A DNA stretch of 64,000 bases from Clostridia bacterium (GTDB lineage: Bacteria; Bacillota; Clostridia; Peptostreptococcales; Acidaminobacteraceae). Under the pieces are notes generated by a model, which saw nothing but the letters and a program-made list of their open reading frames with translations, did not search any database and was not told where the DNA came from. The stretch lies in assembly GCA_016937975.1 (NCBI GenBank), contig JAFGVN010000068.1, positions 1 through 64,000 on the forward strand, in the 5' to 3' direction. The position numbers and the translations under genes were made by a program. This document shows, in pieces, positions 42,773 to 52,000 of this stretch (the first letter of the stretch is position 1; each line of letters begins with the position of its first letter).

Positions 42773-43720
42773 TCATATATGATAAATTTTCTGATCATGG
42801 GACCAGTCATAATCCCCTGTTATGTGTATACTCCAAAGATCATATTTCTTCTCAAAGGTTAAAGTGATTGGAAAACTAAATGCTTCTAAAGTATTTTCAC
42901 TTGTTGAATACAAATACATTTTCTCCCACCAATGAACTGAGATGTAGTATCCCTTTTCATCTTTGTTTAAAGACAAACCACTTTCTAATCCCTCTTCAGT
43001 AACTAATATTCCAGTAGGAAAAGTAAATTTGAGTGACTTATTTTCATGATGAATTAAATTCAAGTGTTTATAGATAATTTCCATATTTATTCGCCATGAA
43101 ATATTGTCGGAAACTTTAATCATCATCTTATCCAAAGTTGATGCCTGAAAAGCTTTATTCGACAAATCACGATAATGAGTCCACATATGATAAATACTTT
43201 GATCGCCTTCATAATGGTGTTTATGAAAATACAAATGATCTGGTGATAAAATAATATTTTTCCATCTTTCCCCACGCATTGAAAAAGCATTTTTTAAAGT
43301 AGATTCGGGATTTTCTGGATATAAGAACACTAATGTTGTGTTCAACTCAAAAAATAATTTAAAGAACTGTTGATAAAATGATAAAATTTGTTCATCACTG
43401 TAATAGCTTTCAAAAAAATATCTAATAATCGGCTGAAAAATGCAGCCTTCCAAAATGTATGTTTTGTGCTCTTCTTTTATGTTGTTGAGAAAAGTTTCCC
43501 ATCTAAGAAAATAGTCCTGGATGTTTTTTAGCATGCCCTCTTCACTTTCATAAGAGCCATTATTAAATTCACCACCATTCGCCCACCTTATAGGATGATT
43601 TTGACTTTCCTCATGTAACCACACCGCATCATAACCATTTTTAATATAATGATTATATATTAACTTTGAAGTTGTTGATTTACCAGAACCACTCATACCT
43701 GCGACTAAAATTAATTTCAT
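42773..43720 (-). CDS. P-loop nucleotide-kinase-like protein
   Basis: A 315-aa cytosolic protein opening with LILVAGMSGSGKSTTSKLIY (Walker A), then an adenylate/uridylate-kinase-like lid region (RGERWKNIILSPDHLYF). The second half is an add-on domain with no recognised fold. The substrate is unknown; the fold suits a small-molecule kinase or transferase. The ATG at 43720 follows GAGGTGATGTTC; the ORF track start is a GTG three codons earlier. Confidence 0.7.
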   Translation of the reverse strand: MKLILVAGMSGSGKSTTSKLIYNHYIKNGYDAVWLHEESQNHPIRWANGGEFNNGSYESEEGMLKNIQDYFLRWETFLNNIKEEHKTYILEGCIFQPIIRYFFESYYSDEQILSFYQQFFKLFFELNTTLVFLYPENPESTLKNAFSMRGERWKNIILSPDHLYFHKHHYEGDQSIYHMWTHYRDLSNKAFQASTLDKMMIKVSDNISWRINMEIIYKHLNLIHHENKSLKFTFPTGILVTEEGLESGLSLNKDEKGYYISVHWWEKMYLYSTSENTLEAFSFPITLTFEKKYDLWSIHITGDYDWSHDQKIYHI

Positions 43721-43959
43721 GAACATCACCTCATTTTAAGTATATGATTTTTTATTAGATTCTAATATAACTAAAACAATATAAAATAAAGGGTAATATT
43801 TTTAGTAAATTAGTACAAGGACTTATTTGTGACCTATATTTTTTTTACAAAACTACAATTTATATGATTTTTAAATCGCTGAGCGCTATATTTTTGATTA
43901 ATTGCAGTAAAAAATATGTTATGATTATGTATCGGTGTTATTTATTTAAAGGAGGATAT

Positions 43960-45462
43960 ATGAAATTAGGATTCGATTCGCAAAAGTATTTGGAAGAGCA
44001 ATCGAAATTTATACTTGAGCGTGTGAACAACTTTGACAAATTATATTTGGAGTTTGGTGGAAAATTAATATTTGATAAGCACGCTAAAAGATGTTTGCCT
44101 GGATTTGATGAAAATGCTAAGATCAAACTTTTACAAAAGCTAAAAGACAAGCTTGAAGTAATCATTGCATTTTATGCTGGCGATATTGAAAGAAATAAAA
44201 TTAGAGGCGATTTTGGTATTTCCTATGATATGGACGTCCTCAAACTTATAGATGACTTAAGAACCCATGGTCTTGAAATTAACAGTGTTGTGATCACAAG
44301 ATACGAGAATCAACCTGCAGCTACAGTTTTTATCAACAAACTAGAGCAAATGGGTATAAAAGTTTACAAACATTCAAAAACAAAAGGTTATCCAACAGAT
44401 GTGAACACAATTGTTAGTGATGAAGGTTATGGTCAAAATCCATATATTGAAACGACTAAACCCATCGTTGTTGTAACCGCTCCTGGTCCAGGTAGTGGTA
44501 AATTGGCGACTTGTTTAAATCAACTTTATCATGAAAACAAACTCGGTAGAAAAGTAGGTTATTCTAAGTTTGAAACCTTCCCGGTTTGGAATATGCCATT
44601 AAAACACCCTTTAAATATTGCATACGAAGCTGCTACAGTTGATTTAAAAGATGTCAATATGGTTGACTCATTCCACCTTGAAGCATACAATGAAGTGACT
44701 GTGAACTATAACAGAGATATTGAAACTTTCCCTGTTCTAAAGAGAATCATTGAAAAAATCACAGGTGAAGAATCTATGTACAAATCACCTACAGATATGG
44801 GTGTGAATAGAATTGGTTTTGGAATCATTGATGATGAAGTGATTAGAGAAGCTTCAAAACAAGAAATCATCAGAAGATATTTTAAAACTGGTATTGAGTA
44901 TAAAAAAGGTTTATGTGATTTAGATACTTTTGATCGCTCGAAGCTAATTATGGAAGAACTTGATCTAAAGCCTACTGATCGTGCTGTTGTAGAACCAGCT
45001 AGAACTTATGCAGTAGAGCTTGAAAAAATAAAGGAAGCAACAATTCCAGTTATGGCTTTAAAACTCGAAAACGGTGAAATTGTACTTGGAAAAAACGGTT
45101 CAGCTATGGATGCCATTGCAGCTTGTGTCATTAATGCTCTAAAGAAATATACAGGTATTTCAGATGATATTCATTTATTGTCACCAGCAATATTAAATCC
45201 AATCATTGATTTAAAAACAAAGAAACTTGGCGACCAAAAATCCTTATTGGATTTAGAAGAAGTTCTTATCGCTTTATCGGTCAGTGCAGCCTTTAATCCA
45301 ATCGCTCAAGAAGCATTAGATGCTCTTGCTAGTTTAAAAGGTTGTCAAGCCCATTCAACGGTTATGTTAAGTACGAGTAATGAAAGTACATTAAGAAATC
45401 TTGATATTGATTTTACAGCTGATAATGTTTTTGCTTCATCTAATCTATTCTATGATAAGTAA
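43960..45462 (+). CDS. UPF0371/DUF1846 family protein
   Basis: A 500-aa conserved protein of Firmicutes and Actinobacteria with an ATP- or nucleotide-binding look: [22 protein letters not shown] is P-loop-like, after an opening [14 protein letters not shown]. The biochemical role is unsettled. The start at 43960 follows AAGGAGGATAT; the ORF track adds 32 unsupported residues upstream. It stands alone, with a strong terminator after it. Confidence 0.9.
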   Translation: MKLGFDSQKYLEEQSKFILERVNNFDKLYLEFGGKLIFDKHAKRCLPGFDENAKIKLLQKLKDKLEVIIAFYAGDIERNKIRGDFGISYDMDVLKLIDDLRTHGLEINSVVITRYENQPAATVFINKLEQMGIKVYKHSKTKGYPTDVNTIVSDEGYGQNPYIETTKPIVVVTAPGPGSGKLATCLNQLYHENKLGRKVGYSKFETFPVWNMPLKHPLNIAYEAATVDLKDVNMVDSFHLEAYNEVTVNYNRDIETFPVLKRIIEKITGEESMYKSPTDMGVNRIGFGIIDDEVIREASKQEIIRRYFKTGIEYKKGLCDLDTFDRSKLIMEELDLKPTDRAVVEPARTYAVELEKIKEATIPVMALKLENGEIVLGKNGSAMDAIAACVINALKKYTGISDDIHLLSPAILNPIIDLKTKKLGDQKSLLDLEEVLIALSVSAAFNPIAQEALDALASLKGCQAHSTVMLSTSNESTLRNLDIDFTADNVFASSNLFYDK

Positions 45463-45602
45463 TTTTTAAATGTTTCAATTCTAACTTTATGTGAGTTAAT
45501 TTCATACCTTTATCTGTAATGAAAAATATCAGTAATAAAGTTAAAGGTGTGCTTGTTATAATAAGCTTTATGCTTTAGAAGATGCTATATTAGATACAAA
45601 AT

Positions 45603-45632
45603 AAAAGAGTACTTATTGTACTCTTTTTCTTT
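45603..45632. terminator. Bidirectional terminator
   Basis: AAAAGAGTAC / GTACTCTTTT with a 5-nt loop and trailing T lies between the DUF1846 and DUF1904 genes. Confidence 0.8.
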
Positions 45633-45636
45633 GCAC

Positions 45637-45966
45637 TTAAAAGTGTTCACCATTTTCAAAATAGTGTTCCTTATTTAAATTTGTAAAGTATACGGTTACA
45701 TCATTATAAGGATAAGCTTTGATTGCTTTTGTAATGATCTCCGCTGCAGCTTGCATGGTTTGTACGCCTCTGTCAAACCACTCTACATTAACAAATGGAT
45801 AAGCATTCTTGTGTAATTCACCATCATGGAAAAATGTGCTTTCCTCTAATTCTAAAGTAAAATGATCTCTAGGAACATTGATTAAATTCACCAATGCATT
45901 CAAGAGCTCTGTAGACATTTCTTGAACCTCATCACGTTTCATACCTCTAAACTTAATATGTGGCAT
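45637..45966 (-). CDS. DUF1904 protein, tautomerase-like
   Basis: A 109-aa DUF1904 protein beginning MPHIKFRG; proline just after the initiator methionine is the catalytic base in the tautomerase superfamily. The rest (FTLELEESTFFHDGE, YPFVNVEWFDRG) fits the family. The start at 45966 follows AAAGGGGAGTTAATT. It is downstream of pxpBCA in the same direction (47-bp gap), so it may share the transcript. The substrate is unknown. Confidence 0.82.
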   Translation of the reverse strand: MPHIKFRGMKRDEVQEMSTELLNALVNLINVPRDHFTLELEESTFFHDGELHKNAYPFVNVEWFDRGVQTMQAAAEIITKAIKAYPYNDVTVYFTNLNKEHYFENGEHF

Positions 45967-46013
45967 AATTAACTCCCCTTTCACCTTTCATTATATCAAA
46001 ATTCCAGTTAGAT

Positions 46014-46727
46014 TCAATCGATCATGCCCTTTAAAGCAGATAACAATGCATTAACATGTTGTCCGTCACCATGAATACAGATGGTATCTGCACGCAAGAG
46101 CACTTTATTGCCTTCTTCTGTGACAGCATAACCTGCCTTCAAGTTCATTATTTGCTCTAATGAATCTTCCAAACTTAATAACGCACCTTGCTGTTGTCGA
46201 CTCATGAGCTGTCCGTTACTTTCATATCGCCGATCGGCAAAAACTTCGTGAAGAGTTTTTAAACCATTCGATTCAGCAATAGATAAAAACTTACTGCCAC
46301 TTAAGCCCACAACAACTAAATCTTTATTTACATCTTTTATTGCCCTTACAACGGTTTCAGCAAGCTGTTCATCCTCGGCGCATTGGTTATATAACGCACC
46401 ATGTGGTTTTACATGATACAGCTTTGTCCCTAAAACCTTACATATGCCTTCAAGAGCACAAAGTTGATATACCAAATCAGAATAAAGAATCTTCATGGGT
46501 AGATGCATTTCAATTCTTCCAAATCCTCTTAAATCATAATAACCTGGATGTGCACCTATTTTTAAATCATGTTTCATACCTCTTTTTATGGCTTCAATGA
46601 TTTTTTCAGGATCTCCACCATGAAAACCACATGCAACATTGATTAAATCCAACTGATTGATTACATTTTCTTCAAGGTGAAAATCATAATTACCATAACC
46701 TTCCCCGAAATCACAATTGATCTTCAT
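46014..46727 (-). CDS. pxpA: 5-oxoprolinase subunit PxpA (LamB/YcsF family)
   Basis: Subunit of the bacterial ATP-dependent 5-oxoprolinase that opens pyroglutamate to glutamate. A 237-aa polysaccharide-deacetylase-like barrel: NCDFGEGYG at the start, NVACGFHGGDP, IGAHPGYYDLRGFGR, VKPHGALYN and the tail DTICIHGDGQH. It overlaps pxpC by 17 bp in a pxpB-pxpC-pxpA operon. Confidence 0.95.
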   Translation of the reverse strand: MKINCDFGEGYGNYDFHLEENVINQLDLINVACGFHGGDPEKIIEAIKRGMKHDLKIGAHPGYYDLRGFGRIEMHLPMKILYSDLVYQLCALEGICKVLGTKLYHVKPHGALYNQCAEDEQLAETVVRAIKDVNKDLVVVGLSGSKFLSIAESNGLKTLHEVFADRRYESNGQLMSRQQQGALLSLEDSLEQIMNLKAGYAVTEEGNKVLLRADTICIHGDGQHVNALLSALKGMID

Positions 46728-47661
46728 GCATTACCTCCACACAATAGGATTTACCTTTCAATGAAAGATCTAAAGTTAAACTTTGTATTTCTTTATAATA
46801 AATAATTGAGCTTGGTTCAAGCTTTTCTATTGTTACAAAAACAAAGGTAAGTTTATCCTTTGGTTTTGCTTGAGCGAGTTGCCACAAATCTTCTTTTGAC
46901 ACTGTCCCCATCACCGTATAGCCACCAGTTGGTTGGTGATCTGACATCATAATAATGGGCTGTCCATTATGTGGCACTTGTATTGTTCCCATAACAATTG
47001 GTGTTGAAAGGATATCAGCGCCTCCCAAATGTGAAATGCTTTCTCCCCTTAGACGTATTCCCATACGATTTGCTTGCTCTGTTACCTCATATGATTGATT
47101 TGTAAAGATTACCTGCCCCTCTGTCGTGAAGCGATAAAAATCCATCCCTTTAAAGACACGTATGACACCTTTTTTTCTCTTTACAAAACCAAGTCTGTTT
47201 ACAGGATTCATTCCGCCTTCAAGAATCATATTTTTAATAAGTTTTACGCCAAACTTGGTTTTATCTTCATAGGTCAACGATCCTAGAAAAGTGGCATCTG
47301 TTTTTAAACCATAAATACCAATATATCCTCTACAACCTTGAGCAAATGGGCCAATGCTCACAAAATCATCTTTTTTTAACTGAAGGGTTTTATTTTTCCC
47401 AAATTTATAACCATTGATCTCAACATATGAGACATCCCCGGTTACCGATATGGTCACATCAGACTGCGAAACGAACTCTGGACCTGAATACATGAATTCA
47501 ATTGCTGGACTAAATGGCGGATTACCAACGAGTTCATTGGCTAACATAAATAACCCTTCGTCCATAGGAAGTCCTGGACTCACCCCTGTATAGCCATATG
47601 ATTTTCTACCTTGATCCTGGAAAATGGAATAAAATCCAGGATTTATTATGCGTAGGGCCAT
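46711..47661 (-). CDS. pxpC: 5-oxoprolinase subunit PxpC (biotin-dependent carboxyltransferase-like)
   Basis: A 316-aa cyclophilin-like carboxyltransferase-domain subunit: IINPGFYSIFQDQGRKSYGYTGVSPG, LANELVGNPPF, and late MSDHQPTGGYTVMGTV. With PxpB it forms the kinase/ATP-using part of 5-oxoprolinase. It overlaps pxpB by 16 bp and pxpA by 17 bp, showing strong coupling. Confidence 0.95.
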   Translation of the reverse strand: MALRIINPGFYSIFQDQGRKSYGYTGVSPGLPMDEGLFMLANELVGNPPFSPAIEFMYSGPEFVSQSDVTISVTGDVSYVEINGYKFGKNKTLQLKKDDFVSIGPFAQGCRGYIGIYGLKTDATFLGSLTYEDKTKFGVKLIKNMILEGGMNPVNRLGFVKRKKGVIRVFKGMDFYRFTTEGQVIFTNQSYEVTEQANRMGIRLRGESISHLGGADILSTPIVMGTIQVPHNGQPIIMMSDHQPTGGYTVMGTVSKEDLWQLAQAKPKDKLTFVFVTIEKLEPSSIIYYKEIQSLTLDLSLKGKSYCVEVMHEDQL

Positions 47662-48332
47662 GAAATCACCTTCACTTTAGGTTTGTCGTCATAATTCTTA
47701 AAGTCATCCTTCGATATTGGAACAAACTTTACAAACATACCTGCTCTAATTAAGGTATCTTCCTGATTGTATAGCTGGAGTGGTGTTCTTCCAATCACTT
47801 GCCAACCTCCAGGCAACTCACTTGGATAGATACCCGTTTGTTCACCTGCAATGCCTACAGATCCTTTTTCAATTTTTAACCTTGGTACTGTTTTTCTTTT
47901 TACTGCAATGGTATTATCCAAACCACCTAGATAAGCAAAACCATAGGTAAAACCCAGGAAATATGTAAAATAAATAGGTGTTGTATGTCTCTTGACAACT
48001 TCATCAAAAGAAAGATTCGTTTCTTTAACAACCTCTTCTTTGTCTAAAGCATACTCATCGTCATAACACACGGGGATTTCTATTAAATTAAATGCATCTG
48101 GTTTGGATAAATCCATTTTATAATCTTTCAACCATTCATGTATACGGTGATAACAAGAAAGGTTCTTTACGGTCAACATTAAGTCTACATAACCGAAGGA
48201 AATTTCTGTTATCTCATCAAAATTTGCTTTTAATGCCTCCTTTAAATGTTTCAAAAGAAAGTAATTCTCAACCATGATGTTGTCCGCTACATGAATCATC
48301 AAGGTATCTTCATTCACAACACTCAATTCCAT
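47646..48332 (-). CDS. pxpB: 5-oxoprolinase subunit PxpB
   Basis: A 228-aa allophanate-hydrolase-subunit-1-like protein: EIPVCYDDEYALD, YFLGFTYGFAYLGGL, VPRLKIEKGSVGIAGEQTGIYP and LPGGWQVIGRTPLQL are all signature stretches. It is the first gene of the pxp operon. The ORF track start is an upstream GTG; AGAGGTGAAGAGC favours the ATG at 48332. Confidence 0.95.
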   Translation of the reverse strand: MELSVVNEDTLMIHVADNIMVENYFLLKHLKEALKANFDEITEISFGYVDLMLTVKNLSCYHRIHEWLKDYKMDLSKPDAFNLIEIPVCYDDEYALDKEEVVKETNLSFDEVVKRHTTPIYFTYFLGFTYGFAYLGGLDNTIAVKRKTVPRLKIEKGSVGIAGEQTGIYPSELPGGWQVIGRTPLQLYNQEDTLIRAGMFVKFVPISKDDFKNYDDKPKVKVISWPYA

Positions 48333-48621
48333 GCTCTTCACCTCTATCCGATTATATCACATTCATTGAGAGAATGTTTCAAGTTCAGGATTTCATTTAC
48401 AAATCTTTACAAAGTTTTGATTCATTACTTTGTGAATACCTAAATTTAATCATCCTTGAATATCCCTGGTAGGTTTTTCACTTCATTTTGGTAAAAAATA
48501 GACAAATACGGAATCCTTGACAATAGATTTTTCTTGTGCAAAGATTAAGCTATAATCATTTCATCGAAACCATAAGTAAAATAAATAGAGAAAAAGTTCC
48601 CTAATCACATAGGAGGATCAT

Positions 48622-48996
48622 ATGACCATTACCCAATTTGACCCTTTAAGCTTCATTGCTTCACAGCCTGAAGCTTCTCAAAACTATCTGCTTTTAATTC
48701 GTCAATACATCTTAGAAGTTGTTCCTGAAGCAACAGAACTTCTTAATTATGGTACTTTAGCCTTTTCACTCATTGAAGGTGGAAAAAGAGATCAGCAAGT
48801 CATGGTGGCTGGTTTCAAAAAATATATCGGCTTTTATCCACACCCAGAAACTATAGAACAGTTCAAAGGATCACTTGTGGGTTACAAACAAGGAAAGGGT
48901 TCTCTTCAATTTCCACTCAATGAACCTTTACCAAAGACATTAATTCAAGAAATGGTTTTGTTTAGAAAAAATATGCTTTTAAAAACCGATAAGTAA
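48622..48996 (+). CDS. DUF1801 (YdhG-like) protein
   Basis: A 124-aa small protein of the DUF1801/YdhG fold: QYILEVVPEATELLNYGTLAF, KKYIGFYPHPETIEQFK and GKGSLQFPLNEPLP are typical. Some relatives are described as frataxin-like iron chaperones; the function here is not known. It starts after AGGAGGATCAT and stands alone with its own terminator. Confidence 0.88.
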   Translation: MTITQFDPLSFIASQPEASQNYLLLIRQYILEVVPEATELLNYGTLAFSLIEGGKRDQQVMVAGFKKYIGFYPHPETIEQFKGSLVGYKQGKGSLQFPLNEPLPKTLIQEMVLFRKNMLLKTDK

Positions 48997-49015
48997 AAAA
49001 CTTATCGGTTTATTT
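48984..49015. terminator. Terminator between DUF1801 and the AAA+ gene
   Basis: AACCGATAAG / CTTATCGGTT with a 7-nt loop and a T-rich tail; it serves both convergent genes. Confidence 0.8.
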
Positions 49016-52000
49016 CTATTTTTTAAGTAGAAAATCTTTGATCATACCTATATTATCCGTAAGATCACTTAAGGTTACCACGGCTTGTCCAAGCTTGTCG
49101 TCCCCTTTAATTAACTTATTCTTATTGTAAATCGTTTTTATTTCATGATAACGCTTGGCTTCAGATTCAGACAAACATCCAACTATTTCTTTCCATTTCA
49201 AAATATTGGATTCAGCATCAGTTGTTAAGGTTTGACAATCATTTTCATAACTTGCCAAAATTTCACTAAACAACTCTTCTTCATTCATGACAGAAACCAC
49301 TTTTTCTGCAATTTTATTCATGTTACGATAGGATCCCTGTAATTTAAACGGTGGTTCATTTCTGTACTCATCCGCTTGAGCGGCAGAATAGATATAAGCC
49401 ATATTTACTTTAAGAACGATATCTCTAACTGTATTAAGCTTTTTAAGGACTTCAATGTATTCGCTCAATTCATCAGAAGAATAACTGCTTTCTAATGACA
49501 CATCTTCCCTTTCAGCACCTGATGCCAATTCTATTAAGCCATATAAATCTTTTGGAGATTTATTGGTCAATTTAGACAATACTGGATTGGATGTAACAGC
49601 ATTTTCAATATAACTGAGTTTAAAGGCCTTTTCATTCTCCCTGAGCATATCACCAAGATTGTAAACATCTGCTCTGTTGGCTAACATATCAGGTATTTTG
49701 AATTTGTCACCACTTTCAGTATAAGGGTTACCAGCCATCACCACGGCTATTTTTTTACCTCGCAAATCAAAGGTCTGACCTATACCCTTATAAACACCTT
49801 CAATTTTCCTCTGCCCATCACACAATGAAATAAACTTTTGCAAGAACTCTGGATGACAATGCTGAATATCATCAATATAAAGCATGACATTATTCCCGAT
49901 TTTAAGGGCTAGGTTTAACTTTCTTAATTCTTCCCTTGCACTTGAATGCGTTGCCTTTTCTGGATCAAGGGATGTGACTTCATGACCAAGTGACGGTCCG
50001 TTTACTTTCACAAGTATGAAACCTAATCGACTTGCAATGTATTCCATTAATGTGGTTTTACCATAGCCAGGTGGAGAAACCAATAGCAATAGACCCATTA
50101 AATCTGTACGTTTGTTGTCACCAACAACACCCATTTGCTTGGCTAAGTTGTCACCAATCAAGGGTAAATAGACTTCATCAATGAGTTTGTTTCTCACGAA
50201 AGATGAAAGCACTCTAGGCTTGAAATCATCTAGCCTCAACTGACCTTTAAAGTCATCCAACAAGCCTTTTTTTATGGTATGAAGCCTATTAAACTCTTTT
50301 ACAGTTCCTTCAGAGAAGTTTTTAAGTTTATCATTGAATCTTGTGTAAGCCAAAGTATAAGTGCCTTCATTAATTTGACCATGTGATCCAACTAAATCCG
50401 TAATAGCCTTAGTCGTTGAAGTCGCTACGACGCCACTGGTATCCAAAGTTTCATCAAATAGCAGTACCACCGTTTCAACAAGAATAGCTTCAGCTTCTTC
50501 AGGTTTTAACGTACTGAAGACTTCTTCCAGTTCTGCATGAATAAACCCTTCTAACCATGATTTAATTAAGAAATATTGTCCTTCCAAATCTCCAGCCATA
50601 TGCTTTCTTGAAGCTTCAAAGGCCTCTCTTGCACTTTTTACAAGTAAGTATTCCATGAACTGATCATAAAGATGCTTCGCTTCTAAACTGATCACAAAGG
50701 CATCGTTTTTCATGATTTCCTTTGTTAAATATTCTGAAACACCATGAAGGTCATCGCTATCAATGAATTTTACTTCTTCAAGTTTTTCTTCTAAGATGTT
50801 CATAATGAAAGGCAAGTAATCATCTAACTTAGGTGCATTTTCAAAGAATGCACTCATGGTGGCTAAATGTGTTAATCGCCTACTGATTTTTTCTTTTGAA
50901 ACGTCATCAATGAGTCGATACCAGAACAGTCTACCTAGGGCACGCGTCTTATGTCCATAGGTTAACAAGTTGACTGAATAATAAAGTTCCAACATAGAAA
51001 AGAGTATTTTCGTTGCATCTAAATCATGTACGCCTTTTGTATAACCTTCTTGATATTTGGTTTCCATGTCACTTCTAACGACTTCCAAAAGTTCCTCTTC
51101 AGAAAGTGTTTTTAATTGTTCCAAATCCTTCTGACCTTTACACTTATATGCATTGAATACAGAATAAGCCAAGTATTCACCACGATAGACTTCATAGTTT
51201 TCTGATACAATACTTTGATTGAACAAATGCTTGTAGGTCATTATTTCACTGGAATTTACCTCATCCCAGAAATCTGTACCAGTAATATGATAATAAAATC
51301 GATCATCTTTAAAAATCATGGACAAGTCTACTTCTTTTCTGTTTACTGAGAAATGATGTGCACCTAACTTAATGACATCCTCACCATTTAAATAAAGCTC
51401 TTTTTTGTCTTTTAACTGTCTTAAAGTGTCTTCTTTTAATAGTTTGAGTTTGGAACTAATTTCATCGGCCTTTACATTATCGCCTAAGGATCTTAACTCA
51501 GAAATAATATCTCTAACCTTTTCAGCCATAAGATCTGTTGCCAGATAACCATTGATTTCTTCAGCTGAATCCAAATTGGAAAGACGATTTTCTATGCCTG
51601 ATAAAATCCTTTGAGAGGAATCAAAGAGCACGACTAACTTCTTGTTCAATTTATCAAGAATGGTCTGCTTTTTTGTTTCAAAGGTATTGTAGATTTCTTC
51701 TCTTTTTTCACTTAACTGAATGACATAATCATCAAACTCTGAAAACTTACCTTCCAACTCTTGAATCTGAACCATGATTTTATTAAGATAAGTATCACAT
51801 TTTTCATCGGTATCAGAGATTTCTAGATAATTGACAACCGCCTGCCCCAACAAATTAATTTGAGCATTAAATTGAATGGACATTTCACTTTTAGTAAAAG
51901 ACTCAATTTTAGTCTTTAACCTTGCTTTTGCGTTGTTCAACAAAGAAAATTGTCCTGATATCTTTTCAATGATTTCAGTGGTAACCGTTGGATCCTCAAT

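Noticed and set aside
42661-42867. 68-aa plus-strand ORF
   Set aside because: No ribosome site, low-complexity start, and it overlaps the end of the kinase-like gene on the other strand.
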